In this document: piece by piece, positions 24,971 through 37,090 of the stretch | Layout of the letters: every line of letters starts with the position of its first letter | Position numbering within the stretch: position 1 is the first letter of the stretch | From: DATAOG01 sp963753685 | GTDB taxonomy: Bacteria > Pseudomonadota > Alphaproteobacteria > Geminicoccales > Geminicoccaceae | DNA: 64,000 bases | Direction: 5' to 3' | Assembly (NCBI GenBank): GCA_963753685.1 | Contig: CAVWDE010000020.1 | Location: 124,001-188,000, forward strand | Made by a program: the position numbers and the translations under genes | The notes under the pieces: model-generated | What the model was told of the DNA's origin: nothing | The model's database searches: none | The model's input: the letters and a program-made list of their open reading frames with translations, nothing else

Positions 24971-26116
24971 TTGTGGGCTGGCACCTTGACCCCACCGACG
25001 CGTGATCCGGGCGCGGGCGCGTGGCTGCCCTCGGCCCTGACGCTGACCGCGCTCGCGACCGTGATCTGGGTCGCGCAGTTCCTCTACGCCTCGGGCTTCG
25101 GGCTGTACCAGGACGACTACGCCCGCATCCCGTTCATGATCGGCGCCGACGCTCGGGAATTCGCCGCGCAGCTCTGGCAGGGCCTGACCCACCCGCCCGC
25201 GGGCCTGCCGCTCCACGAGCCGGTGATCTATACTTATGCGTTACTTGGCGCCCAGCTCGGTCCCCTCTGGGGGGTCTACCTGGTGGCGTTCCTGGTCGAC
25301 CTCGCCACCGCCTGGGTCTTCTACCTGATTGCCCGCCGCCTCCTCGGTCAGGAGATGGTGGCCCTGGCGGCGGCTCTGGCCTTTGTCCTGTTTCCCGCCG
25401 ACGCGACCCGAACCTGGCTGACCAGCGCCTACGCGCTGCAGACGTCGCTGCTCCTTCTGCTGATCGCAATCCACTTATATCTGCATGAACGGAAATCGCT
25501 GCCTATGCGCTGATCGCCCTGACGTTGCTCATTTATGAAGCGGTCTTTCCGGTCTTTCTTGCGGTGCCGTTTCTGAGCGAGCGCCGGGGGCGCGATCTTC
25601 GGCGCGAGCTCGTCCGCAACGGCGCGATTCTGGTGGCCATGCTGGCCACGATCGGGCTGATCCGGATCGCGATCGGCGAAAGTCGCCTGGAGCATCTGGA
25701 CGCCAGGCACGCGGCCATGGTCGCGCTCCGGAACACGATCCTCGGACCGATTTTCAGTCTCGGCAGCTACCTGCGTGGCCCTCTCTACGCCCTGCCCCGT
25801 CTGACCGCGATCGAGTGGCTGCTGCTGCTCGCGAGCTTCGGGCTCATGCTGGGCGCGTTGACCTTCCTGGCAACGCGGACGGTCGGCGCCCGGGTGCGGT
25901 CCACGCCGGTCGCGCCGGCTCGCGAGGCGAGTTCCGAGCCACCGGAGGGAGGCCGCCTGCTGCGGCTGGGTGGGACGGGCCTGGTGATACTGGTGCTCGC
26001 CTATCCGCTCACCGTCCTTGGCAACTGCGGCAACTGGGGCATCGGCTCGCGGGTCAATCTCGCGGCCGCGGTCGGTGCCGGACTGATCATCGCCTGCGTG
26101 ATCGCGGGCGGGCTCC
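24971..26116 (+). pseudogene. Remnant of a polytopic membrane glycosyltransferase-like gene
   Basis: The frame encodes a strongly hydrophobic protein with about seven helices; the FGLYQDDYARIPFMIG loop after the first helix resembles the acidic loop of GT-C type membrane glycosyltransferases. At about 25491 the frame is lost in CGGAAATCG; one more A would join HERK to IAAYALIALTLLIYEAV in the other frame, which then runs on as a membrane protein. Around 26110 the hydrophobic protein stops abruptly and a fragment of another gene begins, so the 3' end is deleted. The start is uncertain (TTG at 24971 or 24986). Non-functional as it stands. Confidence 0.6.
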
Positions 26117-26260
26117 GTGCGGACACGGTTCATGAAGGGGCTGTTCGCCTGGCTCGGCTTCAGGCAGGCGAACATCACGTACGTGCGCGCCAGGAGGGTT
26201 GCCGGGCAGACCAAGTGGAAAGACTGGCAACTTTGGAATCTGGCTCTCGACGTCGGGTTG
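26117..26260 (+). pseudogene. Fragment of a GT2 glycosyltransferase (GtrB/DPM1-like C-terminal part)
   Basis: About 47 codons encode RTRFMKGLFAWLGFRQ, then VAGQTKWKDWQLWNLALD. This matches the segment following the catalytic domain of bactoprenol-phosphate glycosyltransferases, where a phrase like FMKGLFAW-GF and a K-W-x-x-W-x-L-W-N-x-A-L-D stretch are strongly conserved. Nothing of the catalytic GT-A domain or of the C-terminal membrane helices is present. It is joined directly to the truncated membrane gene, which indicates a deletion that fused two genes of one glycan-modification cassette. Confidence 0.6.
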
Positions 26261-26490
26261 CCTGAAGCGTCGCTGGCGTCCCCGGGCTTTGGCGAGCGCC
26301 ATGCCGCGGGCACGCGACTGTTTGCTGTCGATCATCGATCGGTGGTCCGGCCCGCGCCCGGCGGCGCGCTGGCGGCTTGCACGCCCTGGGGGCCTGTGTT
26401 ATTCGGGCCGCGCTGCACGGGGAAGCGAGGGTTGCGGGGCGCTCTTTTGCGGCCCGATGTCGGGTTTGTGACAACCAAGGAAACCGCGGC
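26261..26490. other. Upstream region of the ATP synthase operon
   Basis: Non-coding remainder after the glycosyltransferase remnant. A fair promoter is present: TTGCAC at 26377-26382, a 17-base spacer and TATTCG at 26400-26405, about 86 bases before the atpH start. A TTGTGACAA element at 26466-26474 lies between promoter and ribosome site. Confidence 0.45.
26377..26405 (+). promoter_or_regulatory. Candidate sigma-70-type promoter for the atp operon
   Basis: TTGCAC, 17 bases, TATTCG. It is the best match in the 230 bases upstream of atpH and has the right orientation. No other operon promoter is visible closer to the start. Confidence 0.4.
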
Positions 26491-27050
26491 TTGCCTGCAT
26501 CTTCAGCCGACGCGTCGGGCTTGGCGGGGCGCTATGCGTCGGCCCTGTTCGAGCTGGCCGACGACCGCGACGCGCTGGATACGGTCGCCGGCAATCTGCG
26601 CGACCTGCAGACGCTGCTCGGCGAGAGCGCGGACCTGCGCCGGCTGATCCGGAGCCCCGTGTTGTCCCGGGACGACCAGGGCCGGGCGGTCCTGGCGGTC
26701 GCCGAGCGCGCCGGGTTCCATGAACTCGCGCGCCAGTTCCTGGGGCTGCTCGCGCAGAAGCGCCGGCTGTTCGTCCTGCCCGAGATCGTCAACGCCTATC
26801 TGGCCATGCTCGCGCACCACAAGGGCGAGGTCAGCGCCGAGCTGGTCTCGGCCGTGCCGTTGTCCGAAGCGCAGCAGGCTGCCGTGCAGCAGCAGTTGAG
26901 CGCCGCCATGGGCCAGACCGTGACGCTTGCGACCGCGGTCGATCCGGGCCTGCTTGGCGGGCTGGTCGTGCGGGTCGGCTCGCGCATGATCGACGCCTCG
27001 CTCCGGACCCAACTCCAGCGCCTCGAGCTGGCCATGAAGGGGGCTGCCTG

Positions 27051-27051
<1 letters not shown>
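26491..27051 (+). CDS. atpH: F1 ATP synthase delta subunit
   Basis: I choose the TTG at 26491: AAGGAAA lies about nine bases upstream and the product (186 residues, MPASSADASGLAGRYASALFELA) then has the standard delta-subunit N-terminus and length, whereas longer frames start in unrelated sequence. The N-terminal helical domain and the C-terminal segment VDPGLLGGLVVRVGSRMIDASL are conserved. Delta links the F1 head to the F0 peripheral stalk. Its TGA overlaps the atpA ATG (TGATG), so the two are translationally coupled. F0 genes are absent here, as usual in alphaproteobacteria. Confidence 0.93.
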
Positions 27052-28583
<1,532 letters not shown>

Positions 28584-28609
28584 GCCGCGCCGCCGAGCCC
28601 CGCTGAGCG

Positions 28610-29506
28610 ATGCCCAGCCTCAAGGATCTGCGCACCCGGATCGGCAGCGTCAAGCAGACGCAGAAGATCACCAGCGCCATGAAGCTGGTGGCCGCCTCCA
28701 AGCTCAAGCGGGCGCAGGAGCAGGCCGAGGCGGCGCGTCCCTTCGCCCAGCGCATGGCGATGATGCTGGCCAATCTCGCGACCAGCGTCGCCGACCTCGA
28801 GGGTACGCCGCCGCTGCTCGCCGGCACCGGCCGCGACCAGGTCCACCTGGTGGTGGTCGCGACCGCCGACCGGGGCTTGTGCGGCGGCTTCAACAGCTCG
28901 ATCGCGCGTGGCGCCAGGGCGCGGATCCGCGAGCTGCGCGAGCAGGGCAAGCAGGTCAAGGTGCTGTGCGTCGGCCGCAAGGGTCGCGACATGCTGCGGC
29001 GCGAGCTCGGCGAAATAATCGTCGGCACGATCGAAGGCGTCGGGCGGCGGCGGCTGGAATACGCCGAGGCGGTCCAGATCGCCCTGCGGATCAACACGAT
29101 GTACGAGGCCGGCGAGTTCGACGTCTGCACGATCGCCTTCAACCGCTTCAAGTCGGCGATCACCCAGATCCTGACCCTGCAGCAGCTGGTGCCGGTGCAA
29201 CCGGCTACGGTCGAGGGCGCGGCGCGCGCGAGCGATCCGAACGAGGTGCGCGCGGTCTACGAGTTCGAGCCCGACGAGGCGGCGATCCTGAAGGAGCTCT
29301 TGCCGCGCAACCTCGCGGTCCAGATCTATGGTGCCTTGGTCGAGAACGCGGCCAGCGAGCAGGGCGCGCGCATGACCGCGATGGACAACGCGACCCGCAA
29401 CGCCGGCGAGATGATCGATCGTCTCACCCTGTTCTACAACCGGACCCGCCAAGCGCAGATCACGAGGGAACTGATCGAGATCGTCTCGGGCGCCGAGGCC
29501 CTCTGA
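28610..29506 (+). CDS. atpG: F1 ATP synthase gamma subunit
   Basis: 298 residues. The N-terminal coiled-coil helix starts MPSLKDLRTRIGSVKQTQKI and continues SAMKLVAASKLKRAQ, the C-terminal helix has ARMTAMDNATRNAGEMID and LTLFYNRTRQAQITRELIEI; both pack as the rotating shaft inside alpha3beta3. The central Rossmann-like part carries DRGLCGGFN. Nothing is unusual. It follows atpA by 26 bases in the operon. Confidence 0.96.
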   Translation: MPSLKDLRTRIGSVKQTQKITSAMKLVAASKLKRAQEQAEAARPFAQRMAMMLANLATSVADLEGTPPLLAGTGRDQVHLVVVATADRGLCGGFNSSIARGARARIRELREQGKQVKVLCVGRKGRDMLRRELGEIIVGTIEGVGRRRLEYAEAVQIALRINTMYEAGEFDVCTIAFNRFKSAITQILTLQQLVPVQPATVEGAARASDPNEVRAVYEFEPDEAAILKELLPRNLAVQIYGALVENAASEQGARMTAMDNATRNAGEMIDRLTLFYNRTRQAQITRELIEIVSGAEAL

Positions 29507-29544
29507 GTGCACCCTGCAGGATGGCTGCCAGCCGAGGAACCACG

Positions 29545-30984
<1,440 letters not shown>

Positions 30985-30995
30985 GGAGGCGGCGC

Positions 30996-31406
30996 GTGGC
31001 CGATCCGGACAAGGTCGCGTTCGAGCTGGTGGCGCCCGAGCGGCTGCTGGCGAGCGCCGAGGTCGACATGGTGGTGGCGCCGGGCGAGGCCGGTGATTTC
31101 GGCGTCCTGCCCGGCCACAGTCTCCTGATGTCGCTGCTGCGGCCGGGGGTGATCGAGACCTACGAGGGCAACCAGGTGACCCGGCGGATCTTCGTCGCCG
31201 GCGGCTTCGCCGAGGTCAACGAGCGCGGCTGCACGGTGCTCGCCGAGGAAGCCATGCCGGTCGAGGAGATCGATCGCACCCAGGCGCGCCAGCGGCTGTC
31301 CGATGCCGAGGACGATCTGCGCGAAGCCAAGGACGACGCCGAGCGCAGCCGCGCCGAACGCGAGATCGGGGTCGCCCAGGCCATGATCGAGGCCGCCGGC
31401 GGCTGA
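30996..31406 (+). CDS. atpC: F1 ATP synthase epsilon subunit
   Basis: A GTG start at 30996 follows GAGGAGG, 11 bases after atpD. The 136-residue product has the N-terminal beta-sandwich (KVAFELVAPERLL, VVAPGEAGDFGVLPGHS, RIFVAGGFAEV) and a C-terminal two-helix part rich in Ala, Glu and Arg. Epsilon joins gamma to the c-ring and can inhibit ATP hydrolysis. It is the last gene of atpHAGDC; no strong intrinsic terminator is seen after it. Confidence 0.93.
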   Translation: MADPDKVAFELVAPERLLASAEVDMVVAPGEAGDFGVLPGHSLLMSLLRPGVIETYEGNQVTRRIFVAGGFAEVNERGCTVLAEEAMPVEEIDRTQARQRLSDAEDDLREAKDDAERSRAEREIGVAQAMIEAAGG

Positions 31407-31568
31407 GGCAACCGCGCTCCGCGCTGCTCGCAGGTGCTAAGTCGCTCAAGGCGTCTTCAATTGTGTCCGAGGCTTTTTCGGGCGGCATCTGTCCGGACTG
31501 GTCCTCTGCGCGCCAGTATGGCATCTCGTCCATCGAGACGATCTGAGCGCGCCGGGAGGGAAACGGGC

Positions 31569-32354
31569 ATGACGCCGAATCAGATTCGGGATGCGGTCGA
31601 TCGGCTGATCGAGGCGCGCCGCACGGGCACACCCCTGGCGGGCTTGCCCGAGGCTTGTCGCCCCGCGACCATGGCCGACGGCTATGCGATCCAGGAGGCC
31701 TTCGTCGCCAGCTTCGGCCAGCCGGTCGCCGGCTGGAAGGTGGGCTGTACCGCAGAGGCGAGCCAGCGGCTGTTCGGCATCGAGGAGCCATTCTATGGGC
31801 CGGTCCTGGCGCCCCTGGTGTTCGCCTCGCCGGCCGAACTGCCCGCGGCCGGCTTCCCGATGCGCGGCATCGAGTGCGAGTTCGCGTTCCAGCTGGCGGC
31901 CGATTTCGAGCCGCGCGAGGAGCCCTACCAGCCCGACGACGTGGCCGAGCGGGTGAGCGCGCCGATCCCGGCGATCGAGATCGTGAGCCCGCGCCTCGAC
32001 CATCCGATCAAGCACGGCGCGCCCTCGGCAGTCGCCGACTGCGGGGTCAACGGTGCTTTGGTCCTCGGCGCCCCAACCTTCGACTGGCAGAGCCTCGATC
32101 TCGCGAACCACGCGGTCCGGCTGACCATCGACGGTGAGCCGAAGGCCGCCGGCACCGGCGCCTTGGTGCTCGGCCATCCCCTCAACGTGCTGGCCTGGTT
32201 CGTCAACCGCTACACCGCAAGCGGGCGCACGCTGCCGGCCGGCCAGATCGTCAGCACCGGCACCACGACCGGCCTCGTGATCCTCGAGCCCGGCCAGACC
32301 GCGGTCGGCGACTTCGGCGTCCTCGGCCAGGTCTCGGTCAGGTTCAGCCCATGA
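31569..32354 (+). CDS. 2-keto-4-pentenoate hydratase/fumarylacetoacetate-hydrolase family enzyme
   Basis: The ATG at 31569, behind GGGAGGGAAA, gives 261 residues. The fold markers of MhpD-like hydratases are present: GWKVGCTAEA (substrate loop), MRGIECEFAFQL with the metal-binding Glu pair, AIEIVSPRL, DCGVNGALVLG, and the C-terminal STGTTTGL. Such enzymes hydrate 2-hydroxypenta-2,4-dienoate-like products in aromatic degradation, but no other meta-cleavage genes are nearby. The stop overlaps the following Uma2 ATG in an ATGA, so the two are co-translated. Confidence 0.85.
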   Translation: MTPNQIRDAVDRLIEARRTGTPLAGLPEACRPATMADGYAIQEAFVASFGQPVAGWKVGCTAEASQRLFGIEEPFYGPVLAPLVFASPAELPAAGFPMRGIECEFAFQLAADFEPREEPYQPDDVAERVSAPIPAIEIVSPRLDHPIKHGAPSAVADCGVNGALVLGAPTFDWQSLDLANHAVRLTIDGEPKAAGTGALVLGHPLNVLAWFVNRYTASGRTLPAGQIVSTGTTTGLVILEPGQTAVGDFGVLGQVSVRFSP

Positions 32355-32944
32355 GCAGGGCCTCGGCGCGCAGCGAAGCGCGCATGACGGTCGGCGACTT
32401 CCTGGCGTGGCGCGCGGACCTGAGCGACGACGGGCGCTACGAGCTGGTCGGCGGCCAGCCGATCCGGCTCATGTCGCCGACCAACATCCGGCACGCGCGC
32501 ATCCAGCACAATGCCAGCGACGCGCTGAGACGTACGATCGCCGAGGCCGGCGCGCCATGCGAGGTCTTCGACGCGGGTCCAGGCGTGGCGGTTGGTATCG
32601 ACGGCGACCAGTGCCGCGTCCCCGACGTTGTCGTGACCTGCGCCGAGACGATCGACGACAGTGCCTATCTGGTGCCCGAGCCGGTGATCGTGGTCGAGGT
32701 CGCCTCGCGCTCGACCCGGCTCGCGGACGTCAACGACAAGGTCGACTTCTATTCCGGCATCGGCTCGATCCGCCACTATCTGGTGATCGAGCAGGACCAG
32801 CGCCGGGTGGTCTATCACAGCCGCGGGCCGAGCGGCGCTCTGGAGCCGCACATCCTCCGCCAAGGCAGCATCAGCCTCGACCAGCCCGGCATCGCGCTGG
32901 CGCTCGCGGACCTCTACGTCGACACGGCCCTGGCCTCTTCCTGA
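32351..32944 (+). CDS. Uma2 family (DUF820) restriction-endonuclease-like protein
   Basis: 197 residues, overlapping the hydratase stop by four bases. Uma2 landmarks are MTVGDFLAWRADLSDDGRYE, VPDVVVTCAE, and VIVVEVASRSTRLADVNDKVDFY, followed by HYLVIEQDQRRVVYH. The putative nuclease residues (Asp of PDV, Glu of VEV, Lys of DKV) are all kept. Coupling to a metabolic gene is odd for this family and may simply reflect insertion behind an active promoter. It is the second of three Uma2 genes. Confidence 0.85.
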   Translation: MSRASARSEARMTVGDFLAWRADLSDDGRYELVGGQPIRLMSPTNIRHARIQHNASDALRRTIAEAGAPCEVFDAGPGVAVGIDGDQCRVPDVVVTCAETIDDSAYLVPEPVIVVEVASRSTRLADVNDKVDFYSGIGSIRHYLVIEQDQRRVVYHSRGPSGALEPHILRQGSISLDQPGIALALADLYVDTALASS

Positions 32945-33609
32945 GCCCGCCCGGCCGTCCGGTCACGCTGCCCGCGCCCAGCGGGTGGCGACGCAGTTGT
33001 TCTTGCCGAACGCGACAGGTCACGGCATAATATGCATCCAAGTGTCGACTTGCTCGCTTGGAACAAGCGTCTGGGTTGGGGATCAATGCAGGCGGCGAGA
33101 AGCCTAAGACTTCTCCGGATCTGCGTCAGCATGCGACCTAGAGGGTAATCGCATCCTCATCAGCTTCGCATGAGCTACGAGTCCTCGTAGTCTCGGGAGG
33201 TGTGCGCGCTCGTCTAGGCGTGGGGGGTAGAATGCCGTTCAGCCGGGTGTATTTCGACAATGAGTTCCTGGTACATAACCACGGGTATGTTGGGCATTGG
33301 CATGTGTGTACACCATAAGCTCCAGGGCATCACGCGCAAGACCACCCGCTATGAGCAGCTATTTCTGCTCGAAGTTCTTGAATACATGAAAGGTCGGGGG
33401 GTGCCCGTCGATTCGGGATGTCCGGAGATCGAAGTAATCTTCGACACCTTCGCCCGAGCCCTCTTCGTTCAAGGGCATCCGACCCGCGAACGGTTGTTCC
33501 TCACGACCGTCCCGAGGGACTGGGCGGTTTCGGTTCTGGCAGCTCGATGAGAACCCCTTGAAGCGACCGTCCGGCGGCACCCGACCCTGCGCCGCGGCGC
33601 GTCGGCCCG
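32945..33609. other. Low-G+C gap with two hairpins and no recognised gene
   Basis: 665 bases of about 50-58% G+C. Two clear hairpins occur: GAGAAG-7-CTTCTC at 33097-33115 and CTACGAG-tc-CTCGTAG at 33175-33190. A 28-codon frame with a GGGGGG ribosome-like site starts at 33232, and a 96-codon frame at 33260-33550 is open. Neither resembles a known family. The composition suggests acquired or non-coding DNA. Confidence 0.4.
33260..33550 (+). CDS. Doubtful hypothetical protein
   Basis: A 96-residue frame starting MSSWYITTGMLGIG in the low-G+C gap, with no ribosome binding site and no recognised motif. Residues 33-50 could form a helix (RYEQLFLLEVLEYMKGRG). It is kept only because it is the longest frame in this gap without a competing gene; it could be chance. 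Confidence 0.15.
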   Translation: MSSWYITTGMLGIGMCVHHKLQGITRKTTRYEQLFLLEVLEYMKGRGVPVDSGCPEIEVIFDTFARALFVQGHPTRERLFLTTVPRDWAVSVLAAR

Positions 33610-34491
33610 TCACGCGCCGGGGTGGGCGACCGCGGCTTCGAACGCGGTCAGGATCTGCTTCTGGCGCACGCCCCAGCGATAGTTGTGGATGATCCCGGTC
33701 GACAGGATCACCCGGTGGCAGGGGATCAGCCAGGAGATGTTGTTGGCGCCGACCGCGCGCCCGACCGCCCGCATCGCCCTCGGCTGGCCGATCGCGCGCG
33801 CGATCGTCTGGTAGCTGACCAGGCGCCCGAACGGGATCTTGAGCAGCGCCTCCCAGACCTTGATCTGGAAGTTGGTGCCGCGCACCAGGAGCGGCAGCGG
33901 CTCGGCCGAGGGGGCTCCGATCTCGAAGGCGCGGGTGGCGAGTGCTGCGGTGCCCGGATCGTCGCGCACCAGGCGGGCGCCTCGCCATTCGCGCTCGAAC
34001 TCGGCGATCACCGGCGCATCGTCGGCCTCGACGAAGGCGAGCCAGCAGAGGCCGCGCTCGGTGACCCCGACCAGCACCCGGCCGAGCGGCGCATCGTGCA
34101 GGCCCCAGCGGATCACCAACTTGTCGCCCAGCGCCTTGAACTCGCCCGGCGTCATGGCATCGCACGCCACGAACAGGTCGTGCAGGCGCGACGGGCCGGA
34201 CAGGCCGGCGTCGAGCGCCGCATCCAGCACGCTGGCACCGTCGGCGAGCGCCAGCTTGGCCTGGGCAAGCGTGACGTACTGGAGAAAACGCTTCGGGCTG
34301 ATCCCGGCCCAGCGTTTGAAGATGCGCTGGAAGTGGAACGGCGACAGGCCCGCCTGCTCGGCCATCGTCTCGAGCGAGGGCTGGTCCTGGCCGTGCTCGA
34401 CCACGTAGCGGAGCGCAGCCGCGATCCGGGTGTTGTAGGGCAGGGCGCGCGCCGGCGCGGTGTCGTCGATCAGTGCCAGATTGGCGGCCAT
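33610..34491 (-). CDS. AraC-type HTH / O6-methylguanine-DNA methyltransferase fusion (Ada-like, no metal domain)
   Basis: The ATG at 34491 with GGGAG upstream gives 293 residues. Residues about 20-120 are a two-helix-turn-helix AraC domain (LSPFHFQRIFKRWAGISPKRFLQ); about 130-205 is the methyltransferase N-subdomain; and the C-subdomain has the acceptor Cys258 in PCHR (257-260) with GANNISWLIPCHRVI and the FGRLVSYQTIA helix. It transfers methyl groups from O6-methylguanine to itself and may activate repair genes. The Cys-rich phosphotriester domain of E. coli Ada is missing, which is common for this class. Confidence 0.9.
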   Translation of the reverse strand: MAANLALIDDTAPARALPYNTRIAAALRYVVEHGQDQPSLETMAEQAGLSPFHFQRIFKRWAGISPKRFLQYVTLAQAKLALADGASVLDAALDAGLSGPSRLHDLFVACDAMTPGEFKALGDKLVIRWGLHDAPLGRVLVGVTERGLCWLAFVEADDAPVIAEFEREWRGARLVRDDPGTAALATRAFEIGAPSAEPLPLLVRGTNFQIKVWEALLKIPFGRLVSYQTIARAIGQPRAMRAVGRAVGANNISWLIPCHRVILSTGIIHNYRWGVRQKQILTAFEAAVAHPGA

Positions 34492-34594
34492 GGCTCGGCT
34501 CCCACGATGAGGGTCGCCCCGAGAATCGGCCTGGCGTGCGCCGCGCACAACCCGGTTCTTGCGGTCGGCAGCACCAATGCCGGGCGCCGCCTCG

Positions 34595-35803
34595 TCAGCG
34601 GCCGAGCATGGTGCCGATCGGCTGCAGCGGCTCAATGTGGTCGCAGCAGATCTTGAAGGTCGCGAGCAGGGGCACCGCGAGCAGCGCACCCGCGATGCCC
34701 CACATCCAGGTCCAGACGATCAACGCCAGGAACACGGCGACGGGGTTCAAGGTCAGTCGGCGGGCAAGCAGGGCCGGGGTGACGAACTGGGCCTCGATCG
34801 AGGTCAGGCACAGGTAGCTGAGCGGCGGCAGCAGGATCGACCAGAAGTGGTCGAAGGTGAGCAGTGCCACCAGACCGACGACGCCGATCCCGGTCACCGC
34901 GCCGAGAAAGGGCACGAAATTGAACACCCCGGCCATCACGCCCCAGAGCAAGGCATTGGGCATGCCGAGAACATACATGGCGACCCCGATCGCCACCCCG
35001 AGACCGGCATTGATCATGCTCACCGTCAACAGATAGTAGGAGATGTCGTCCTCGGTCTCGCGGGCGATCTCGACCACCCGGCGCTTGTCGCTCAAGCGGG
35101 GGGCGATGGTGACCGCCTGGCGCAGCAGGGTGTCGCCCGAGGCGAGCAGGAAGAACAGCAGGGCGATCATGACCACGAGCCCGGCGATGAGGGTCAGCGC
35201 GCCGTCCAGGAACATCTGGGTGAGACCGGGCCCCTGGACCGCGACCTGGACCGGTTGCTGCTCGCCCGCCTTGGGCTCCCCCTGGGCCAGGGTCTCCACC
35301 TTCTTGGCCGCCTGCTGGACCTCCTTGACCGGTTGCCGCAGGGCCTCGACCTTCTCCCGGACCTCGACCATCGCCATCGGCAGCTGGGCGAACCAGCGGG
35401 TGGCGGGGCCGGACAGACCATAGATCGTGCCGACCACGAGCGCGACGAAGGTCAGCAGCACCAGCAGGGCGCTGATCGCCTCGGGCAGCCGGAGATACTT
35501 CTTCAGGCCGCGCACCACGGGCGCCAGCAGCAGGTTGAGCAGGAGCGCCAGCGCGATCGGAATCAGCACCGCCTGGGCGAAATAGCAGGTGTAGAGGATG
35601 GCGAGTGTGAACAGGCCGGTGAGCACGCGCGAGCGCACCCGCACCCGCCCTTTGGCGACCGCCACCGCATGCTCGGTTTCCCGATCGAGGATGACGCCCG
35701 CCCCGGGCTCGGCGGCGGCTGGCGTTTCGACGGGACGCACGGACTCAAGCCGCACGGGCGCTCCTCCTCGCGGCTGACGATCCTTCAGGGGCACGAACGC
35801 CAC
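34595..35803 (-). CDS. AI-2E family transporter
   Basis: 402 residues with about eight membrane helices in the AI-2E (formerly PerM) arrangement: two or three early helices (SRVLTGLFTLAILYTCYFA, VLIPIALALLLNLLLAP), a cytoplasmic or periplasmic charged linker (about 140-200), and a C-terminal bundle with ALLWGVMAGVFNFVPFLGAV and LYLCLTS-like segments. Members export autoinducer-2 or act as Na+/H+ antiporters; no more exact role can be read. The first 50 residues are hydrophilic and Pro/Arg-rich. The gene is followed 103 bases on by the Ada-like gene. Confidence 0.87.
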   Translation of the reverse strand: MAFVPLKDRQPRGGAPVRLESVRPVETPAAAEPGAGVILDRETEHAVAVAKGRVRVRSRVLTGLFTLAILYTCYFAQAVLIPIALALLLNLLLAPVVRGLKKYLRLPEAISALLVLLTFVALVVGTIYGLSGPATRWFAQLPMAMVEVREKVEALRQPVKEVQQAAKKVETLAQGEPKAGEQQPVQVAVQGPGLTQMFLDGALTLIAGLVVMIALLFFLLASGDTLLRQAVTIAPRLSDKRRVVEIARETEDDISYYLLTVSMINAGLGVAIGVAMYVLGMPNALLWGVMAGVFNFVPFLGAVTGIGVVGLVALLTFDHFWSILLPPLSYLCLTSIEAQFVTPALLARRLTLNPVAVFLALIVWTWMWGIAGALLAVPLLATFKICCDHIEPLQPIGTMLGR

Positions 35804-35870
35804 CCCAACGTCGGCGGGCGATGAAAGTTCCGGTCGGTCGGAACCCTGCTAACGCTCCGGGGGACGGCGA

Positions 35871-37025
35871 TCAGCTGTCGTAGACGATCTTCGGGAACGG
35901 CCGGCGCTCGGCGATCGCCTTGTGATCGAGCTTGGCCAGGACCAGCCGGGCGACGTTCATGTACGCTTCGGCCTGGGGGCCGTCGGGCTCCGCCACCACC
36001 GGCGGCCGGCCGGCGTCGGTCTGCTCGCGGATCGCGAGGTCGAGGGGGATCTCGCCCAGGAAATCGACCCCGAACTTCGCGGCCGTCGCGCGCGCGCCGC
36101 CGTGGCTGAAGATCTCGGACCGGCCGCCGCAATGCGGACACAGGAAGTAGCTCATGTTCTCGACGATGCCGAACACCGGCACGTCGACCTTGCGGAACAT
36201 GTTGAGCGCCTTGCGCGCGTCCAGAAGGGCTATGTCCTGCGGCGTCGACACGATCACGGCACCAGCCAGCGGCACCCGTTGCGCCATGGTCAGCTGCGCA
36301 TCACCGGTGCCGGGCGGCAGATCCACCACCAGCACGTCGAGCTCGCCCCATTCGACGTCGCCCAGCATCTGCTGGATGGCGCTCTGGACCATCGGCCCGC
36401 GCCAGATCATCGGCGCGTCCTCGTCGACCAGGAAGCCCATCGACATCACCCGGACGCCGTAGTTCGCCATCGGCCGGAGCTTCTTGCCGTCGGGGCTGGA
36501 GGGCTTGCCGGTGATGCCGAGCATGCGCGGCTGCGAGGGGCCGTAGATGTCGGCATCGAGCAGGCCGACCCGCTGGCCGAGCCGGACCAGCCCGAGCGCC
36601 AGATTGACCGAGGTGGTCGACTTGCCGACCCCGCCCTTGCCCGAGGCGACCGCGATCACCGAGCGGATGCCCGGCAGGCCGGGCTTGGCCTGCGGCGGCG
36701 GTTCGCGGTGGCGCGCCGGTCCGGCAGCGGCCATCGGGCTGCCGCCCGGCCGGGGCGCCTGGCCGGCGCCCGGCGCCCGCTCCGCGGTCAGCACCGCGGT
36801 CACCGACGTGACGCCCGGCAGCGCCAGCACCGCCTGCTCGCAGGCCAGGCGCAGCGGCTCCTTGGCCTCGGCCTCGCGCGGCTCGACCTCGAGCGCGAAG
36901 CCGACGTTGCTGCCCTTGACCACGATCCCGGAGACCATGTCCAGAGCGACCACGTCGCGGCCGCGCGCCGGGTCGACCACCGCCGCCAAAGCTGCGAGAA
37001 CCTGCTCTCGGCTAACCTGCGTCAT
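35871..37025 (-). CDS. mrp: Mrp/NBP35-type iron-sulfur cluster carrier ATPase (ApbC)
   Basis: 384 residues from the ATG at 37025. An N-terminal DUF59/MIP18 domain (1-80), a Pro/Gly-rich linker, then the P-loop SGKGGVGKST (128-137), the Walker-like DLPPGTGDAQLT (235-246) and the cluster-binding CPHC (Cys296, Cys299). Mrp proteins assemble and deliver [4Fe-4S] clusters to apoproteins. It is divergent from hflK across a region that carries two copies of a 30-bp repeat. Confidence 0.92.
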   Translation of the reverse strand: MTQVSREQVLAALAAVVDPARGRDVVALDMVSGIVVKGSNVGFALEVEPREAEAKEPLRLACEQAVLALPGVTSVTAVLTAERAPGAGQAPRPGGSPMAAAGPARHREPPPQAKPGLPGIRSVIAVASGKGGVGKSTTSVNLALGLVRLGQRVGLLDADIYGPSQPRMLGITGKPSSPDGKKLRPMANYGVRVMSMGFLVDEDAPMIWRGPMVQSAIQQMLGDVEWGELDVLVVDLPPGTGDAQLTMAQRVPLAGAVIVSTPQDIALLDARKALNMFRKVDVPVFGIVENMSYFLCPHCGGRSEIFSHGGARATAAKFGVDFLGEIPLDLAIREQTDAGRPPVVAEPDGPQAEAYMNVARLVLAKLDHKAIAERRPFPKIVYDS

Positions 37026-37090
37026 GGTTGAACACTCTATGTTGCCGCACGATATTCTCGCCAGCAGAGCCATCGGGACGAAGCTCGCCC

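Noticed and set aside
33232..33318. 28-codon frame with a GGGGGG site in the low-G+C gap
   Set aside because: It is too short and has no recognisable motif; it overlaps another equally doubtful frame.
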